Shown piece by piece: positions 1-11,080 of a DNA stretch of 64,000 bases. The notes below the pieces were generated by a model. That model made no database searches, was not told the DNA's origin, and was given only the letters and a program-made list of their open reading frames with translations. Location: positions 1 to 64,000 of the forward strand of contig WHUX01000025.1 of assembly GCA_015179025.1 (NCBI GenBank). Direction: 5' to 3'. Position 1 is the first letter of the stretch. The number at the start of each line of letters is the position of its first letter. This DNA comes from Terfezia claveryi (lineage: Eukaryota; Ascomycota; Pezizomycetes; Pezizales; Pezizaceae). Made by a program: the position numbers and the translations under genes.

Positions 1-23
1 CAAAGACAAATGGCCTGAGGTAG

Positions 24-69
24 GTCCCTTGCTAGTGTCAGTAACTAGGCAAGGGACAGGGCTTTTCCC
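24..69 (-). promoter_or_regulatory. Predicted -1 frameshift signal, D1 gag/pol
   Basis: On the minus strand GGGAAAA (69-63) is followed by a 5-nt spacer and then a stem formed by GTCCCTTGCCTAG and CTAGCAAGGGAC with a 9-nt loop. The gag stop TAG lies in the 5' arm. The same arrangement is seen in B1, B2, B3 and C1. Confidence 0.6.
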
Positions 70-256
70 GACTCGTCAACCTCCTTGATCCGAGGTACTG
101 GAGTGTCGGAAATGGCATGGATGGCCAGGGTACGGGCTTTCCGAAGGGGACAGGCTGTGATAAAATGATCAGCCTTCCCACATACAATACACAAGCCTTT
201 ATCCCTGCGCCTGTCTCATTCCTCCTGCGTCAATCGAGGCCTTCACAAGGACAAAT
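45..256 (-). pseudogene. D1 gag C-terminus (zinc knuckle) and start of pol frame
   Basis: The minus-strand reading gives a CX2CX4HX4C zinc knuckle (CIVCGKADHFITAC) typical of nucleocapsid, then the sequence up to the gag stop at 45-47. Positions 1-44 begin the pol frame just upstream of protease. The N-terminal part of this gag continues at 9464-10450, on the other side of A1. Confidence 0.75.
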
Positions 257-261
257 CCATA

Positions 262-940
262 TGTAATGGAGAACATTATTTCATTGCTTATATAATTGAT
301 TATATACTTTTGTATTTCCTATATTACTACTATGTTATGTAACTAAGCCTCTCGGTTGAAGGACTAGCCTTTACCACCTCCTATTGCTTTATAAGCGTCC
401 ATAGCATGCGGAATTTGCCATGGGAAGTTCCATGGCACTTGCCATATGAAGACACCCTCATTATGGCAGCGTGACCTCTGTTTAAAGGCGTGTGAGTCAC
501 TACTATAGCCACATGACCATCGTTTATGGCGTGTGACTCATTACTATGGCCACATGACCCTTTTTATACAGCGCACCACCTTCTGGTGTGCCACCTTGTA
601 TTGTATTTATTTCCTTAGTCATCAGATCTCAGACAAGTATAAATAGGCCGCTGGATTCCCTCTGGAATCTACAGAAAGACAAGAAGCAACCAAGCAAGCA
701 TTCAGAGCAAGCAAGCCTATATTCCGATCAGATCAAGATCATATAGCTTAGATAGCACAAATCATATAAGATAGATTACACCAGTTAATTACTATTCCCT
801 TTGGGAACGTCCCATATAGTAGTCTCCCTACCCTTCTGAGGTCTTACCTCAGCAGAACTGAAATACACAAACGTCCGTACCTACGGATATAGATTGTACA
901 AATAGTACCAAATGAATACTGTCTAGTACCATTTATTACA
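262..940 (+). repeat. 5' LTR of A1
   Basis: This 679-bp LTR starts TGTAATGGAGAAC and ends ATTACA. A TATA-like GTATAAATAGG near 638 marks the likely promoter. Several short motifs (for example GTGTGACTCA and CATGACC) recur in the presumed U3 around 480-570. The sequence just downstream (TTTTTTTTAACTCACTTACC) does not begin with the TGG expected of a tRNA primer site. Confidence 0.93.
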
Positions 941-1233
941 TTTTTTTTAACTCACTTACCTAATCTTTACTCTTAAATCCAAGGCCTGATCAACCTTCAG
1001 ATACCTTTATTATACTCATGCAAGTGTATACAATTCGACACCCAAGTGCACATATAAAATCGATATTGTTATTCAACTAGCTAGCCAACAAAAATCCAAT
1101 AAACGAGACATCAGACTCTCAACTGCAGTATATCAACAAAAGACTTAGAAGCAAGCTAAGCAGAGCTCTAACGGGCAGTGGTATCCCACATTAAACAATC
1201 CCACCCTCGTTCACAACACTTTTCCCAATAAGA

Positions 1234-1983
1234 TCAATAACTCATCTTGCACTCCTGGCAACCGCCATTACATCTGTACCTATAAATCCAGTACACCATT
1301 GAAAAACCGGCCCCCCAGGTCCCAGGAATAATTGGTCTAAACAACCAAGCGTCATAATCCCAAGGCTCAAATCTCGCTGCCTCCACTGCAGCCATTTCCT
1401 CCAGAAAAGAATTACCTCCATCAGAACCTTCCTTAGGCCCAGACATCTCTACCAATACCTCTGCGCCCCCAACGTCTACCTCAACACACCAATCAGAAAA
1501 CGTGACACTCTTACTGGAAGAACTAGAACTAGATTCTAGACTAGTAGACGAAGTAAAACCAGGACTATAAGAAACATCAGGATCCTGACATCCAGCCTCA
1601 CCAGCCTTATGAGCCACCGAGCCAACAGAACCGTCAGTCGAACGGAGATCATAAGGATTATCAGCAACAACACCATTAGCACAGAAAGGTGCCAAAGAAG
1701 AAAAGTAACTCGATAATCGTATCGCATAACCAGCTGCATTTGGTTGCGGACAGATGACAAAATCAGATATAATGGCGTCTGAACTTAGTAAGAAGACTAA
1801 GAGGTCGAGACAGTTAACTATGTTACCCGAAGATATTAAGAAATTAGTAGAAGAAACTCCCAGAAAGACCAGATTTATAGTTCCTAACACAGAAGGGGAA
1901 ATAAATCTGCCCATCGATATAGAAATAGGAAAACCAGGTGGAGCAGGAACCAAACTATATTTTAGTATGGCTTTACCTCTCAC
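1234..1983 (-). CDS. Antisense open frame in A1 leader (uncertain)
   Basis: An open frame of 249 codons runs antisense to the element through the 5' leader and the start of gag. The part from about 1770 to 1234 has a counterpart in A2 at 32138-32739. The predicted product has a Ser-rich stretch, an acidic centre, a hydrophobic/aromatic segment and a Cys-rich end (CNGGCQEC). I do not recognise it. A1 stops earlier than A2 because of a CGA-to-TGA type change just after the Cys motif. About 4 of 15 A1/A2 differences are synonymous, which gives no sign of purifying selection, so it may be a chance frame in a leader short of antisense stops. Confidence 0.25.
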   Translation of the reverse strand: MRGKAILKYSLVPAPPGFPISISMGRFISPSVLGTINLVFLGVSSTNFLISSGNIVNCLDLLVFLLSSDAIISDFVICPQPNAAGYAIRLSSYFSSLAPFCANGVVADNPYDLRSTDGSVGSVAHKAGEAGCQDPDVSYSPGFTSSTSLESSSSSSSKSVTFSDWCVEVDVGGAEVLVEMSGPKEGSDGGNSFLEEMAAVEAARFEPWDYDAWLFRPIIPGTWGAGFSMVYWIYRYRCNGGCQECKMSY

Positions 1984-3474
1984 ACCAGAAGAATTTTGGG
2001 ACAGACATCTTCCAACAATTGAGGAGATTTTGAAATATACTCGCTCAATGGGACATTCCCAACAGTATCATCCTAATGATACTCGACTCTTAATGGAAGC
2101 CATCGCAAAACACTACTTATGGCTAACACCCTACCCATTCAAAGAAGAAGACTTAGAAATGAATGCATTTTTAAGTAAAGAATTTAGGAAACCTATTGTT
2201 CCACTTTTAAGGAAACCAAATTAGGTAATAAATAACTGGGAAGAAATAATGGCATTCATAATGAGCGGCACTCATCTAGAAGAATCAGCAGATACCGCGG
2301 AGGATTTTTTCAATCCTAGCAAAGAACTTCCAGGAGTGTTCCTGAGAACACCAAAAGATCAATCGAAAGGCAAAGGTCGAGCACTTGAGACACCAGAAAG
2401 GAGGACTGGGTCAGCCAAAGAACCAGACGACAAAGACCAACCACCAGAAGATATAGAATTACCAGAAGACGATGATGATCTAGATACAGGACTAGACCAA
2501 CTGAAGCAGAAAACACAAGGAGGAGGACGAGACCCCGATGATAGCGGAGATGATAGCTCGGACTCTGATAAGGCATCGTCAGTTGCAAGTCAAACTCTTA
2601 AAAGAAAACCCAAACGAGGAAAATCAGTTGAACACTAGCAATGGGAATCTACAACAGGAATGGTTACAATGGGTAACCATAAAGCAACGAATGCTTTAAA
2701 CATAATAAAGATTGATATGCCAGAAAAATTAAGAGAAGAAGACAAAAAATGGCAAAACTCACAATATTTTGACTCTTGGGCCACAGCAATGCAACATTGG
2801 TTTGTTCTCAAAAGAATAGATTTAGAAGGTGCTTCAGCTCTAGAAATTGTTGGATTCAGAATGGAAGGAAGCGCGCTTACTACTTATAATCAGTTCCTAA
2901 GAGAAAAAGGAAAGAATGCGACATTCTTTGGTTTCATACTAGCACTAAGGGATTTTCTGATACCCTCTACTAGTAAGGACATTTTGTGGAAACGATGGGA
3001 GACAGCCACACCATATAAGGACGGACGTCACATGGGAATCAAACAGTTTACCAACTGGCTTACTGAAATGCAAATCAAATTGATTGACCGTGATGGCAAA
3101 CAATCAATATCGCAGGAAGTAAAAAGAAGAAAGTTTCTTAATCACCTGCCGCCATATATGTCAGCTACATTAATTCCTTTAATTAAAGAAGAATGGTCAT
3201 ATAATCAGCTCGTACATCAAGCAGAATCATATGAAGCCTCCGAGAAGGATATTGCCCCACCATTTACAACAAATACATTCAGATGACAATACTCTCGGAA
3301 TGAAAATCGAAGTCACGGTCCATGCAGGGACCAGAATCAATGACAAAAAACAGGATTTAATCCTAGCAGCAATCCCAACACCAAACCCAATACAGAAAAT
3401 CGGAAGGACTCAGATTGGGACACCAGCACAAAAAAATTGGATCAAAAGACGAAGATGCAATTAATTAGAGACAA
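1754..3474 (+). pseudogene. A1 gag (broken)
   Basis: Gag packages the element RNA in virus-like particles. Reading starts at ATG 1754. Three fragments follow: 1754-2224 (stop at 2222-2224), 2249-2638 (an acidic, Ser/Asp/Lys-rich linker) and 2660-3286, which carries the capsid-like domain (motifs YFDSWATAMQHWF and WETATPYKDGRHMGIKQF). A2 reads with fewer breaks over the same parts, so the stops are secondary. A frame change follows near 3280, and then the 248-bp insertion at 3475. Family A has no sign of the GGGAAAA frameshift signal: in A2 gag and protease share one frame, so a single Gag-Pol polyprotein is likely. Confidence 0.85.
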
Positions 3475-3722
3475 CATCAGCAAGAAAAAAGTGGCATCGG
3501 GACGCCAGGTGGTGTCTCCAGGAGACAGGGTTGTCTCTGGTGTCTTTTGTGTCTTTTATGTCTCCTAGGTGTCTCCTGAGTGTCTCCTATGTGTCTCCCA
3601 GTGTCTCCCAGTGTCTCCTGGAGACACTGGGAGACATTCTGCCAATCGTGGAGACACACCTTGTCTCCAGTGGCAATACTGTCTCTAGAGACACTAGAGA
3701 CAAACTATTTTCTTTCCTGATG
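3475..3722. mobile_element. 248-bp MITE-like insertion rich in GTCTC repeats
   Basis: This segment is present in A1 and absent at the homologous place in A2. Its ends are imperfect inverted repeats (CATCAGCAAGAAAA at the left; the right end reads CATCAGGAAAGAAAA on the other strand), with AA on both sides as a possible 2-bp duplication. Inside are many GTGTCTCC units and a near-perfect hairpin around 3598-3634 (arms CTCCCAGTGTCTCC / GGAGACACTGGGAG). It contains no coding sequence and splits gag from its zinc knuckle. It is probably a small non-autonomous DNA element. Confidence 0.6.
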
Positions 3723-5830
3723 AAGAAATGTCTATGGTGTTGGAACCCTAGACACTTCTACAAAGACTGTAGGAAACGAAAAAATAAGGTACCCATGCAT
3801 ACAGCCGCACAAGATTTAGCTATGCCGATAGCCACTAAGGATAAAAACAACAAGAATAAAATCAAGGAACGACCCTTGTCAAGACAGGTACCAGATTTTA
3901 GCAAGGTATTCGTTAGAGCTAACGAACACCCCGCACTAGCTTTAATTGATCTCCAAACGAAGGGAGGAGACTTAATCAATTCTCAATTTGTACAACTATA
4001 CAAAATACCAACTAGAAGTATCGAGAAGAAATCATTAAGTACTGCAATTAAAGGCTCAAAAGAAACGATAGACAAAGCTTGTACTATCAAACTTGATTGG
4101 ATAGGTTATGTAGAAGAACGAACGTTCTATGTAGCTCATTTGACTGGATGGGACATGAAACTAGAAGAACCTGCTCTTAGCAAAGTGCGAGCAAGAATTC
4201 CTACCCATCAGGAACCGGTTACTATCCAACCGGAAAATATTCCTCGATTCCAGCTAAGTGTATGGAAAGGATCTAGAACTATAGCGAATGGTATAAGAAC
4301 AGTGTATACACAGGTCAGCTGTGAATCAGTCACAGATTATAGTGACCCAGATAATTGGGAAAATATTGTGATGCAGAAGAAACTGATTTAGAAAGAGAAC
4401 TCGTGACAGCCGTTTCTACGGTACAGAAACAATTCAACCCTGTAACGGAGTTTCCCTTATTATTTCCCAAGACAATTCCACGGGAATTACCGCCACTAAG
4501 AAAAATTAATCACTCTATCAAACCAAAAGCAGGAGCTACTTGGATACCAAAATGGCGACCCTCAGGACATCGATTTAGACAACAAATCCATAACAAATTA
4601 GTGAAGAAGAAGTATCAGGTCGCATATATAAGTAGAAAATAACACAAATGCTGTAGTCATGTTCACTATCCCTAAACGAGATAAACCAGAAGAAGCCCAA
4701 CATGTCAATGACTGTCGAGACTGCAATTTAGCCGTCGAACCGGATCACACCCTATTGCCAGATATTAATGAAGCAATTGAACTAGAAGCGGAGAATCCCA
4801 TTTAGACTAAGCTCGACTTAGCCGATGGATTTTTTAATATCAGGAACAATAAAGAATCTGAGCAACACTCTACCTTTTTATGTCACATGAAATATTTCAG
4901 AAGTAGAGTTATGCAACAAGGGGATCGTAATGCACCTGCTACCATAGTTCGCGTTATGCATGAAATTTTTAAGGACATGGTCTATAAAAATTTAATCATC
5001 TATATTGATGATATTATTATATTCTCCAAAACGTATGAAGCACATGTAGAATTATTGAAGAAAGTACTTCAATATCTACAGGACGAGAAATTTTATCTCA
5101 AAGAAAGCAAATGCCAGTTCTTTACTCCAAGATTGGAAATCTTAGGACACATTTTAACATCAGATGGATTACATGTAGACCTGAAGAAGAGGACTACTAT
5201 ATTAACATTTCCAACTCCTACAAAAAAAAGGATCTTAGAGGATTCCTTGGAATCATTAATTATCTCAGCAGATTTATTCCTGATTGGTATCGTATGCAAG
5301 CACCCTGTCAGAACTGCAAGGAGAAACAAAGAAATGGGAATGGACAGATACTCATAACGCAGCGTTTGAAAAACTCAAGGAACTCGTGAATTCCCCACAT
5401 GTTTTAAAACCCTGAAATAATGAATCTACTGAACCCAAATATTTAGTCTGTGATGCTAGTGATGTAGGACTAGGATCTTGGATAGGTCAAGGACCGTTAA
5501 CGCATATCAGACCATCATGCTTCCACTCTAGAAAGTTTAATCCAGCACAACTTAATTATCCTACCTTTCAAAAGAATTATTAGTGATTATTGACTCATTA
5601 AAATTTTTTGAAGCACAATTGAGAGGTCACAAGTTCACTATCCTTACCGACCACAAACCGTTAGTAACCTTCCATACTCAAATACCTGCAAGTCAAAAAT
5701 TGAGGCGATGGCAAGATTACCTAATGGAATTTGATACAGACATACAGTATGCCGCAGGAAAGGAAAATTTGATAGCAGATGCTCTATCAAGAAAGCATAA
5801 ATACTTGGACACTCCCACTACCGAGGACGA
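3723..5830 (+). pseudogene. A1 zinc knuckle, protease, RT and RNase H (broken)
   Basis: Domains in order: zinc knuckle (CLWCWNPRHFYKDC) at about 3730; a protease-like segment near 3940 reading ALIDLQTKGGDLINSQFV, with DLQT where DSG/DTG is usual; RT from about 4430, with YIDD in IIYIDDIIIFSK near 5010; and RNase H from about 5440 (VCDASDVGLGSW, TDHKPL, ADALSRKHK). Breaks include a TGG-to-TAG stop at 4803-4805 (motif IWTK in A2) and frameshifts near 4370, 4600 and 5220. The thumb/RNase H order is that of Ty3/gypsy elements. Confidence 0.88.
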
Positions 5831-7001
5831 TTATATTTCAACAGCATCGATTCTCCTAACCATACATACAACCGCAACATCTCTACCAATGCTTTAAGAA
5901 CTTTCCACTCACCGAAACCTCTACTCAGAACAATATGGTTTCTGCGGAGCTATCAATTTCAAGCATGTGACTGCGACTTCAACAAATGTCGTGGAAGAGC
6001 CAAGAACTTGGACACCATATCTTCTGTCCATATTTCGAAGGCATCCCAGATGAAGAAAGCAAATATGACATGATGAAGGAAGAAGAGTCCTCAGACGATG
6101 AGACTCTATCCACCATAGCAGAAGAAGTTTTCAGCGGGTATGATCGTATACCCAATATAAACAAGAACAAACCCTTAACAGTTCTTGGATTAAGATATAG
6201 GCCTCTATCTTCTGAAAACCCTCAACAAAATACCCTCGCTCCTGAAGAAGTGAAAGAAATTGCTATCGACCTGGCTCATAGCAATTGGCAACAATACAAA
6301 AGGATGCACTGGTCCTTTTGCCGTGATTTTTACTGTCCAGTTCATGGCAGCTCCCACGCCATGAACAACCACATGTTCACTGTCGAAACATGTGCAATCT
6401 GCAACCACCACGGACATGGCAGTTTGAACTGTGACCTGACAGCCTCAGTTCTTAAGAAGAGAAGGAATTCCTTACGACTCGTATTGGCATATCTTATCCG
6501 CAAATGAGCCTCAAAAGGAACTAGCACCAGTACAACAAATGCCAGCTTATCCACCTCCACCAGCTCTCAGCCGAGAAGAAGCTATCCAGGAAATCAGAGA
6601 ATGGGCAAAAAGATGGATTGCCAACAAGCCGACATAACCCACTCTCCAACCCAGCATTCAGTTCAGTAACCCTACCGAACAGATGACTAACCGACAAATA
6701 GAACAGGAGATCATGAATACTCCTGTTGCCCCACAACAACCATGGAATGCACTCAACAACCAGCTGCAACCGCTAGCAGCAGTAATGCGATTCCAATCAA
6801 CACCGCCGCCATCACCACTCGTTCAAAAAGCGAGTAGCAATTGACAAGATTTGCCCTCTTTCATTCAAGACACCAAGACCTCCAGACAGCGTTGTGATTT
6901 CTGTAAGTTTTCAGGACATAATGCTTCCACATGCAAGGAGAAGAAACCCACCATCAATGACTTCAAATAAGGATCGAACCGACCCTCAACAAGCTCATTG
7001 A
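5831..7001 (+). pseudogene. A1 Cys/His-rich linker between RNase H and integrase
   Basis: A stretch of roughly 350 codons lies between the RNase H end (SRKHK) and the integrase zinc finger. It contains an acidic segment (KEEESSDDETLS near 6085), a Cys/His cluster (HWSFCRDFYCPVH near 6310), a CX2CX4HX4C knuckle (CAICNHHGHGSLNC near 6390), a Pro-rich stretch, and a second knuckle (CDFCKFSGHNASTC near 6893). Gypsy elements normally have only a short linker here. Frameshifts interrupt the copy near 5905, 6480 and 6830. The function is unknown; nucleic-acid binding is an inference from the knuckles. Confidence 0.65.
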
Positions 7002-8600
7002 AGAGAAGCATATCAGCGACGGATGGGAAGATGACAAGGACTACTTCATCACACATGGCTTGACCAAGGAACAGGTATGAAAGCCGCATATCAATCGTGC
7101 ATAAGAGTATGTCCTATCTGGAAGAACTACTATGATACCTTTGTGAACCGTAAGGATCATAGAATAAAAGATGGATTTTTGTATGTCAAGAACCGACAAG
7201 GACAATAGAGACTAGTCTTGCCCTCTACCTTTAACATCGAAGGTAAGAACTATCTCGAATTGGTTATTAAAGATGCACATGAAGCAACCGCTCATGGTGC
7301 ATTGAAAAAACGATGAAATATCTTACTGACCGATATGATTGCCAGTCCTTTGCAGAACCAACTAAGGACTATATCAGAAGTTGTGATACTTGTCAACGGA
7401 CAAAGTATTCCAACAAGGCGCCACTTGGACTCGTAACCCCATTACATGTACCAAGTAGGCCATGGACTGACATATCGATGGATTTTCTTAAGTTAGCACC
7501 TGTGTTTACTAAGTGTTCATTTTGTACCCAATATTCCTGTTGAAGAAGATCATATAGTCTGTATTTCATGACTTTGGACGATTGTCGATAGACAATCAGG
7601 ATTCAAGTTTCTTATTCCTGTCTCAGATAATTTCACAGCAGAACAATGTACTGCTACCTTTGATACTCATGTAGTCCCAACTATGGGATACCCTTTCTGT
7701 ATTGTTTTTGACCGCGACACTCTTTTTATGTCAATGCACTTTCAAGATTGGGCTAGGAATAAAGGAATAAGTTGGAACCGTCACCGCATATCATCCAAGT
7801 GCAGACGGACAATCGGAAATTGTGAACAAAGAAATTCTACAAGTAGCAAGAGCCTGTAAAATCGAAGGATTTGATTGGCTACAGAAACTACCAGAGATAC
7901 AGTTGAAACTCAACTCTAGGTATAATGCCGCTAGACAGAATAGTCCCTTTTCCACACTATTTGGATTAATGCACATCTTGGCGTATGATACTTCCATACC
8001 CCATTAATGCATATGTACCAGCAAATGAACGTCATGAGGTAACGTCTAAAAACCTATATGACGCCAAGAAGACTCAAGCATCTCAAGCGAACAAACGACT
8101 ACCCAATACAGCCAAATTTTCAGTCGGACAACAAGTTATGCTTTCCTCAGAAAATATCAACCTATCGAAGTCTCACCCAAACTCAAACCAAAATGGCTAG
8201 GCCCATTTCCCATTATTTCTAGTAATCGGAAACGCAATAACTATAGCCTAGACCTATCCAGTCAACCTGACCTCCACCTCATATATAATACTTTTCATAT
8301 CAGCAAACTTAAACCCTACTATAAAAACGATCCTACCCAGTTCCCTCACAGACATTCTCAGGAACCAGGACCAATTCAAGAAGATCGTTATGAAGTTGAA
8401 AAGATATTAGAATTAGAACAGCTCCTCGAACTGGAGAAAGACAATATAAGGTCAGATGGCTAGGATACTCTCCTAAATATGATTCCTGGGTAAACGCCAA
8501 GGATATCACCACCGAAATTCTTCAAGACTTCTGGACGACCGGAAGTATGGAAGATACATTCAAGAGACGTCTAAGGACTAAAGGAAAATAAGACCACGAA
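7002..8600 (+). pseudogene. A1 integrase and chromodomain (broken)
   Basis: The integrase HHCC finger is near 7270-7410 (HEATAHG then CDTCQRTK). The core follows with D in ISMDFLK (about 7480), a second D in the region before the integrase ORF at 7822, and E in ADGQSEIVNKEI (about 7815). A GPF-like segment (about 8195) and a chromodomain beginning YEVEKILE (about 8390) end the polyprotein. Frameshifts occur near 7540, 7770, 7980 and 8410. The A2 copy shows the chromodomain core more cleanly (QYKVRWLGY). Confidence 0.85.
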
Positions 8601-8778
8601 CCAGAGATGAGACCCGAGCTCTCATCCAACAAGAACGAGATAGAATCATGAGTAAGGAAACACTAAGGATATTCATGTTAATGCTAATATATTAACAATG
8701 CATCAAATCTTAGGACGTATGGAAACCAATATGGCAGAACGAAAGAAGTAAGGATAGGAAATCCTTCTATATGGGAAG

Positions 8779-9458
8779 TGTAATGGAGAACGTTGTTTCA
8801 TTGCTTATATAATTGATTATATACTTTTGTATTTCCTATATTACTACTATATTATGTAACTAAGCCTCTCGGTTGAAGGACTAGCCTTCTACCACCTCCT
8901 ATTGCTTTATAAGCATCCATAGCACGCGGAATTTGCCATGGGAAGTTCCATGGCACTTGCCATATGAAGACACCCTCATTATGGCCGCGTGACCTCTGTT
9001 TAAAGGCGTGTGAGTCACTACTATGGCCACATGACCATCGTTTATGGCGTGTGACTTATTACTATGGCCACATGACCCTTTTTGTACAGCGCACCACCTT
9101 CTGGTGTGCCACCCTGTATTGTATTTATTTCCTTAGTTATCAGATCTCAGACGAGTATAAATAGGCTGCTGGATTCCCTCTGGAATCCACAGAAATACAA
9201 GAAGCAACCAAGCAAGCACTCAGAGCAAGCAAGCCTATATTCCGATCAGATCAAGATCATATAGCTTAGATAGCACAAATCATATAAGATAGATTACACC
9301 AGTTAATTACTGTTCCCTTTGGGAACGTCCCATATAGTAATCTCCCTACCCTTCTGAGGTCTTACCTCAGCAGAACCGAAATACACAAACGTCCATACCT
9401 ACGGATATAGATTGTATAAACGGTACCGAATGAATACTGTCTAGTACCATTCATTACA
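8779..9458 (+). repeat. 3' LTR of A1
   Basis: This 680-bp LTR matches 262-940 closely. It is preceded by a purine-rich ATGGGAAG tract at 8771-8778, the likely plus-strand primer. Differences from the 5' LTR are mainly transitions, so the insertion is moderately recent. Confidence 0.93.
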
Positions 9459-9463
9459 CCATA

Positions 9464-10450
9464 GAGGCGGGCCCTCCTGGCACCAGAGGAGGATGTGCCG
9501 GTTTGTTGGCCAAGGTCGTGGTTGTTGCGGAGGATTGGGCTGGCTTCGGCTGCTGTTGTTGGTGTTGCTGTAGTTGCTGAGGTGAGCGGGTGGCAGAGCA
9601 GAAGGTAAGGCAGTGTCTCAACCTAGCCATCCGTTGTTCCACCCTGGATACCTGGTCAATTAATTCGTCGAGACTCTTGGTCTCTGGGAGGGTGACCATG
9701 GCTTGTTGAAGCTCGTCATTCAGTCCCTCCTGGAACTGCTCGAGCTTTCACTAGTCGTTCCACAATACTTCTGCTGCCAGCCTGGAGAACTCTGCCACAT
9801 ATATGGACAGATCCGAATTACGTTGTTTCAGGGCTCGGAGGGCTCAGCTAGCTGTGCCCATGGCATCGGGGTACTCAAAAGCCCTGTCTAGAATAGCGAA
9901 GAGTGCCAGGATGCCGTCTAGCTTAATCCCAGTCTCAAGGATTTATGGCTAGATTTGATCTACTGCCTTACCCTCCAGCAGGGCAAAGACATAAGCCAAT
10001 CGGTGTTGCTCGAATGGGAATCTGGCTGAGTCCCTATTGAGTTTGAGGTTTACCGAGTTCTTCCAGGCTCAGAGGCGAGCCCTATCCCTATTGAATTTGG
10101 GGGGGGGTTGGAATACTTTCAGTTTTGGCGGTTGGTGCGGAGGGTGGGGTTGCCGACATAGGGGCCATAGCGCAGTTGAGGGTCTGGATTGTGGTTCGCT
10201 CGTTAGCCAGAGCGATGGTGGCATTGTCGAGGTCATTTTGGAGTACTGTGATTTCTTCATCGGCGGATCTCACTTTTCGTTCAGCCACGGCCAAGCTATT
10301 GCCGAGTTCGGCCCCAATGGCATCCATGGCCTCGAAGATGTCGATGATTTCTCGACGATAGGCCTTCAATTCGTTCAGGCCTAAGGGTATAGGGGAGCTT
10401 CTCCAGGTCTAGAACCTGACGGTGGGTGGTGGGAGAGCTGCTCCTGACAT
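9464..10450 (-). pseudogene. D1 gag, N-terminal and central part
   Basis: The start is the ATG at 10450, just downstream of the 5' LTR and primer-site hairpin. The N-terminus matches E1 gag (MSG..LPPPTVRF then REIIDIFEAMDAIGAELGN). A predicted coiled coil follows (heptads around ADEEITVLQNDLDN), then a TPP-rich spacer and the capsid-like region, ending in a Gln-rich linker (LQQHQQQQ) near 9570. In-frame stops include one soon after the start (TVRF followed by a stop) and one after TPPQIQ. The reading resumes at 256. Confidence 0.8.
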
Positions 10451-10486
10451 GACTGCATACCAGTTGGTCCAAAGGATCCAATATAA

Positions 10487-11027
10487 TGTAATAAGGGCTC
10501 TGGAGGACAAGGCGACTAAGGGGTACGCCGGGGGAGTGGCAAGGGGCAATCGCACACATAGGAGCGCTACGTGTATGATCTAGAGAAAGGCTAGGGTAAG
10601 ACACATGTAGGAACGCTACGTGTATGACCAGGGGAAGGCTGAGACGGGGGGCAAGGGCAAGAGGCAAGAGAGGCAGAGGGCAAGGGACATGAGACATGCG
10701 GAGGCAGTTGTATTGCAGAGTTGTTTGTACGAGACAAGGATGTGCACAAGGGAGGTGCACAAGCGCTAGGAGAAGCAAGGTCCTGTATTGGGTATACAAG
10801 ACGTTGGATAGGGATCCAACGAGAGGGCGGAGAAACGAAGATATATATACATGATTCCAGGCCAAGGCCGTGGAAGGAATAAGCTTTCCGAGATTCCTAT
10901 CTCGAAAGCTAAGATAACTATCACCTATCGACAATACCCGAACAAGCCTGTTCGAGTGTCAAAACAGCACGACACCCGAACAAGCCTGTTCGAGTATCAA
11001 ATCAAGACTAAGGATACGGTTATGACA
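10487..11027 (-). repeat. 5' LTR of D1
   Basis: This is 541 bp from TGTAATAAGG to TTATGACA. It carries two copies of the type II palindrome (arms CGAACA / TGTTCG) near 10935-11000 and a hairpin (GTTGGAT-CCCT-ATCCAAC) near 10805, shortly downstream of a TATA-like TATATATA on the minus strand. The primer-site hairpin lies just inside, at about 10461-10483. Confidence 0.85.
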
Positions 11028-11080
11028 GATGATATCACAGAGGGTAAGATATTCAGAAGGCAGAAGGTAGAATGAGATAC

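Larger units (their letters stand above)
262..9458 (+). mobile_element. A1: complete Ty3/gypsy chromovirus, family A
   Basis: This is a 9.2-kb element with two LTRs of about 680 bp beginning TGTAATGG and ending CATTACA. It is flanked by a perfect 5-bp target duplication CCATA (257-261 and 9459-9463) and sits inside D1 gag. The internal order is leader, gag, protease, RT, RNase H, Cys/His-rich linker, integrase, chromodomain. Multiple frameshifts, stops and a 248-bp secondary insertion make it non-autonomous now. A2 is a second copy in the opposite orientation. Confidence 0.95.
1..11027 (-). mobile_element. D1: Ty3/gypsy chromovirus, 5' part, interrupted by A1
   Basis: This is the gag end and 5' LTR of a minus-strand LTR retrotransposon whose pol and 3' LTR lie beyond the left edge. 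The two halves (1-261 and 9459-11027) join across the nested element A1, which is flanked by CCATA on both sides. The gag is of the same type as B2 and E1 (N-terminal motif REIIDIFEAMDAIGAELGN), while the LTR carries the TCGAACA-type palindrome shared with C1 and E1. The flank after the 5' LTR is GATGA; the matching duplication would be outside the window. In-frame stops in gag suggest a dead copy. Confidence 0.85.

Noticed and set aside
3475..3722. Intron in A1 gag
   Set aside because: It is missing from A2 as a clean empty site, has inverted ends, and no convincing donor, branch point or acceptor.
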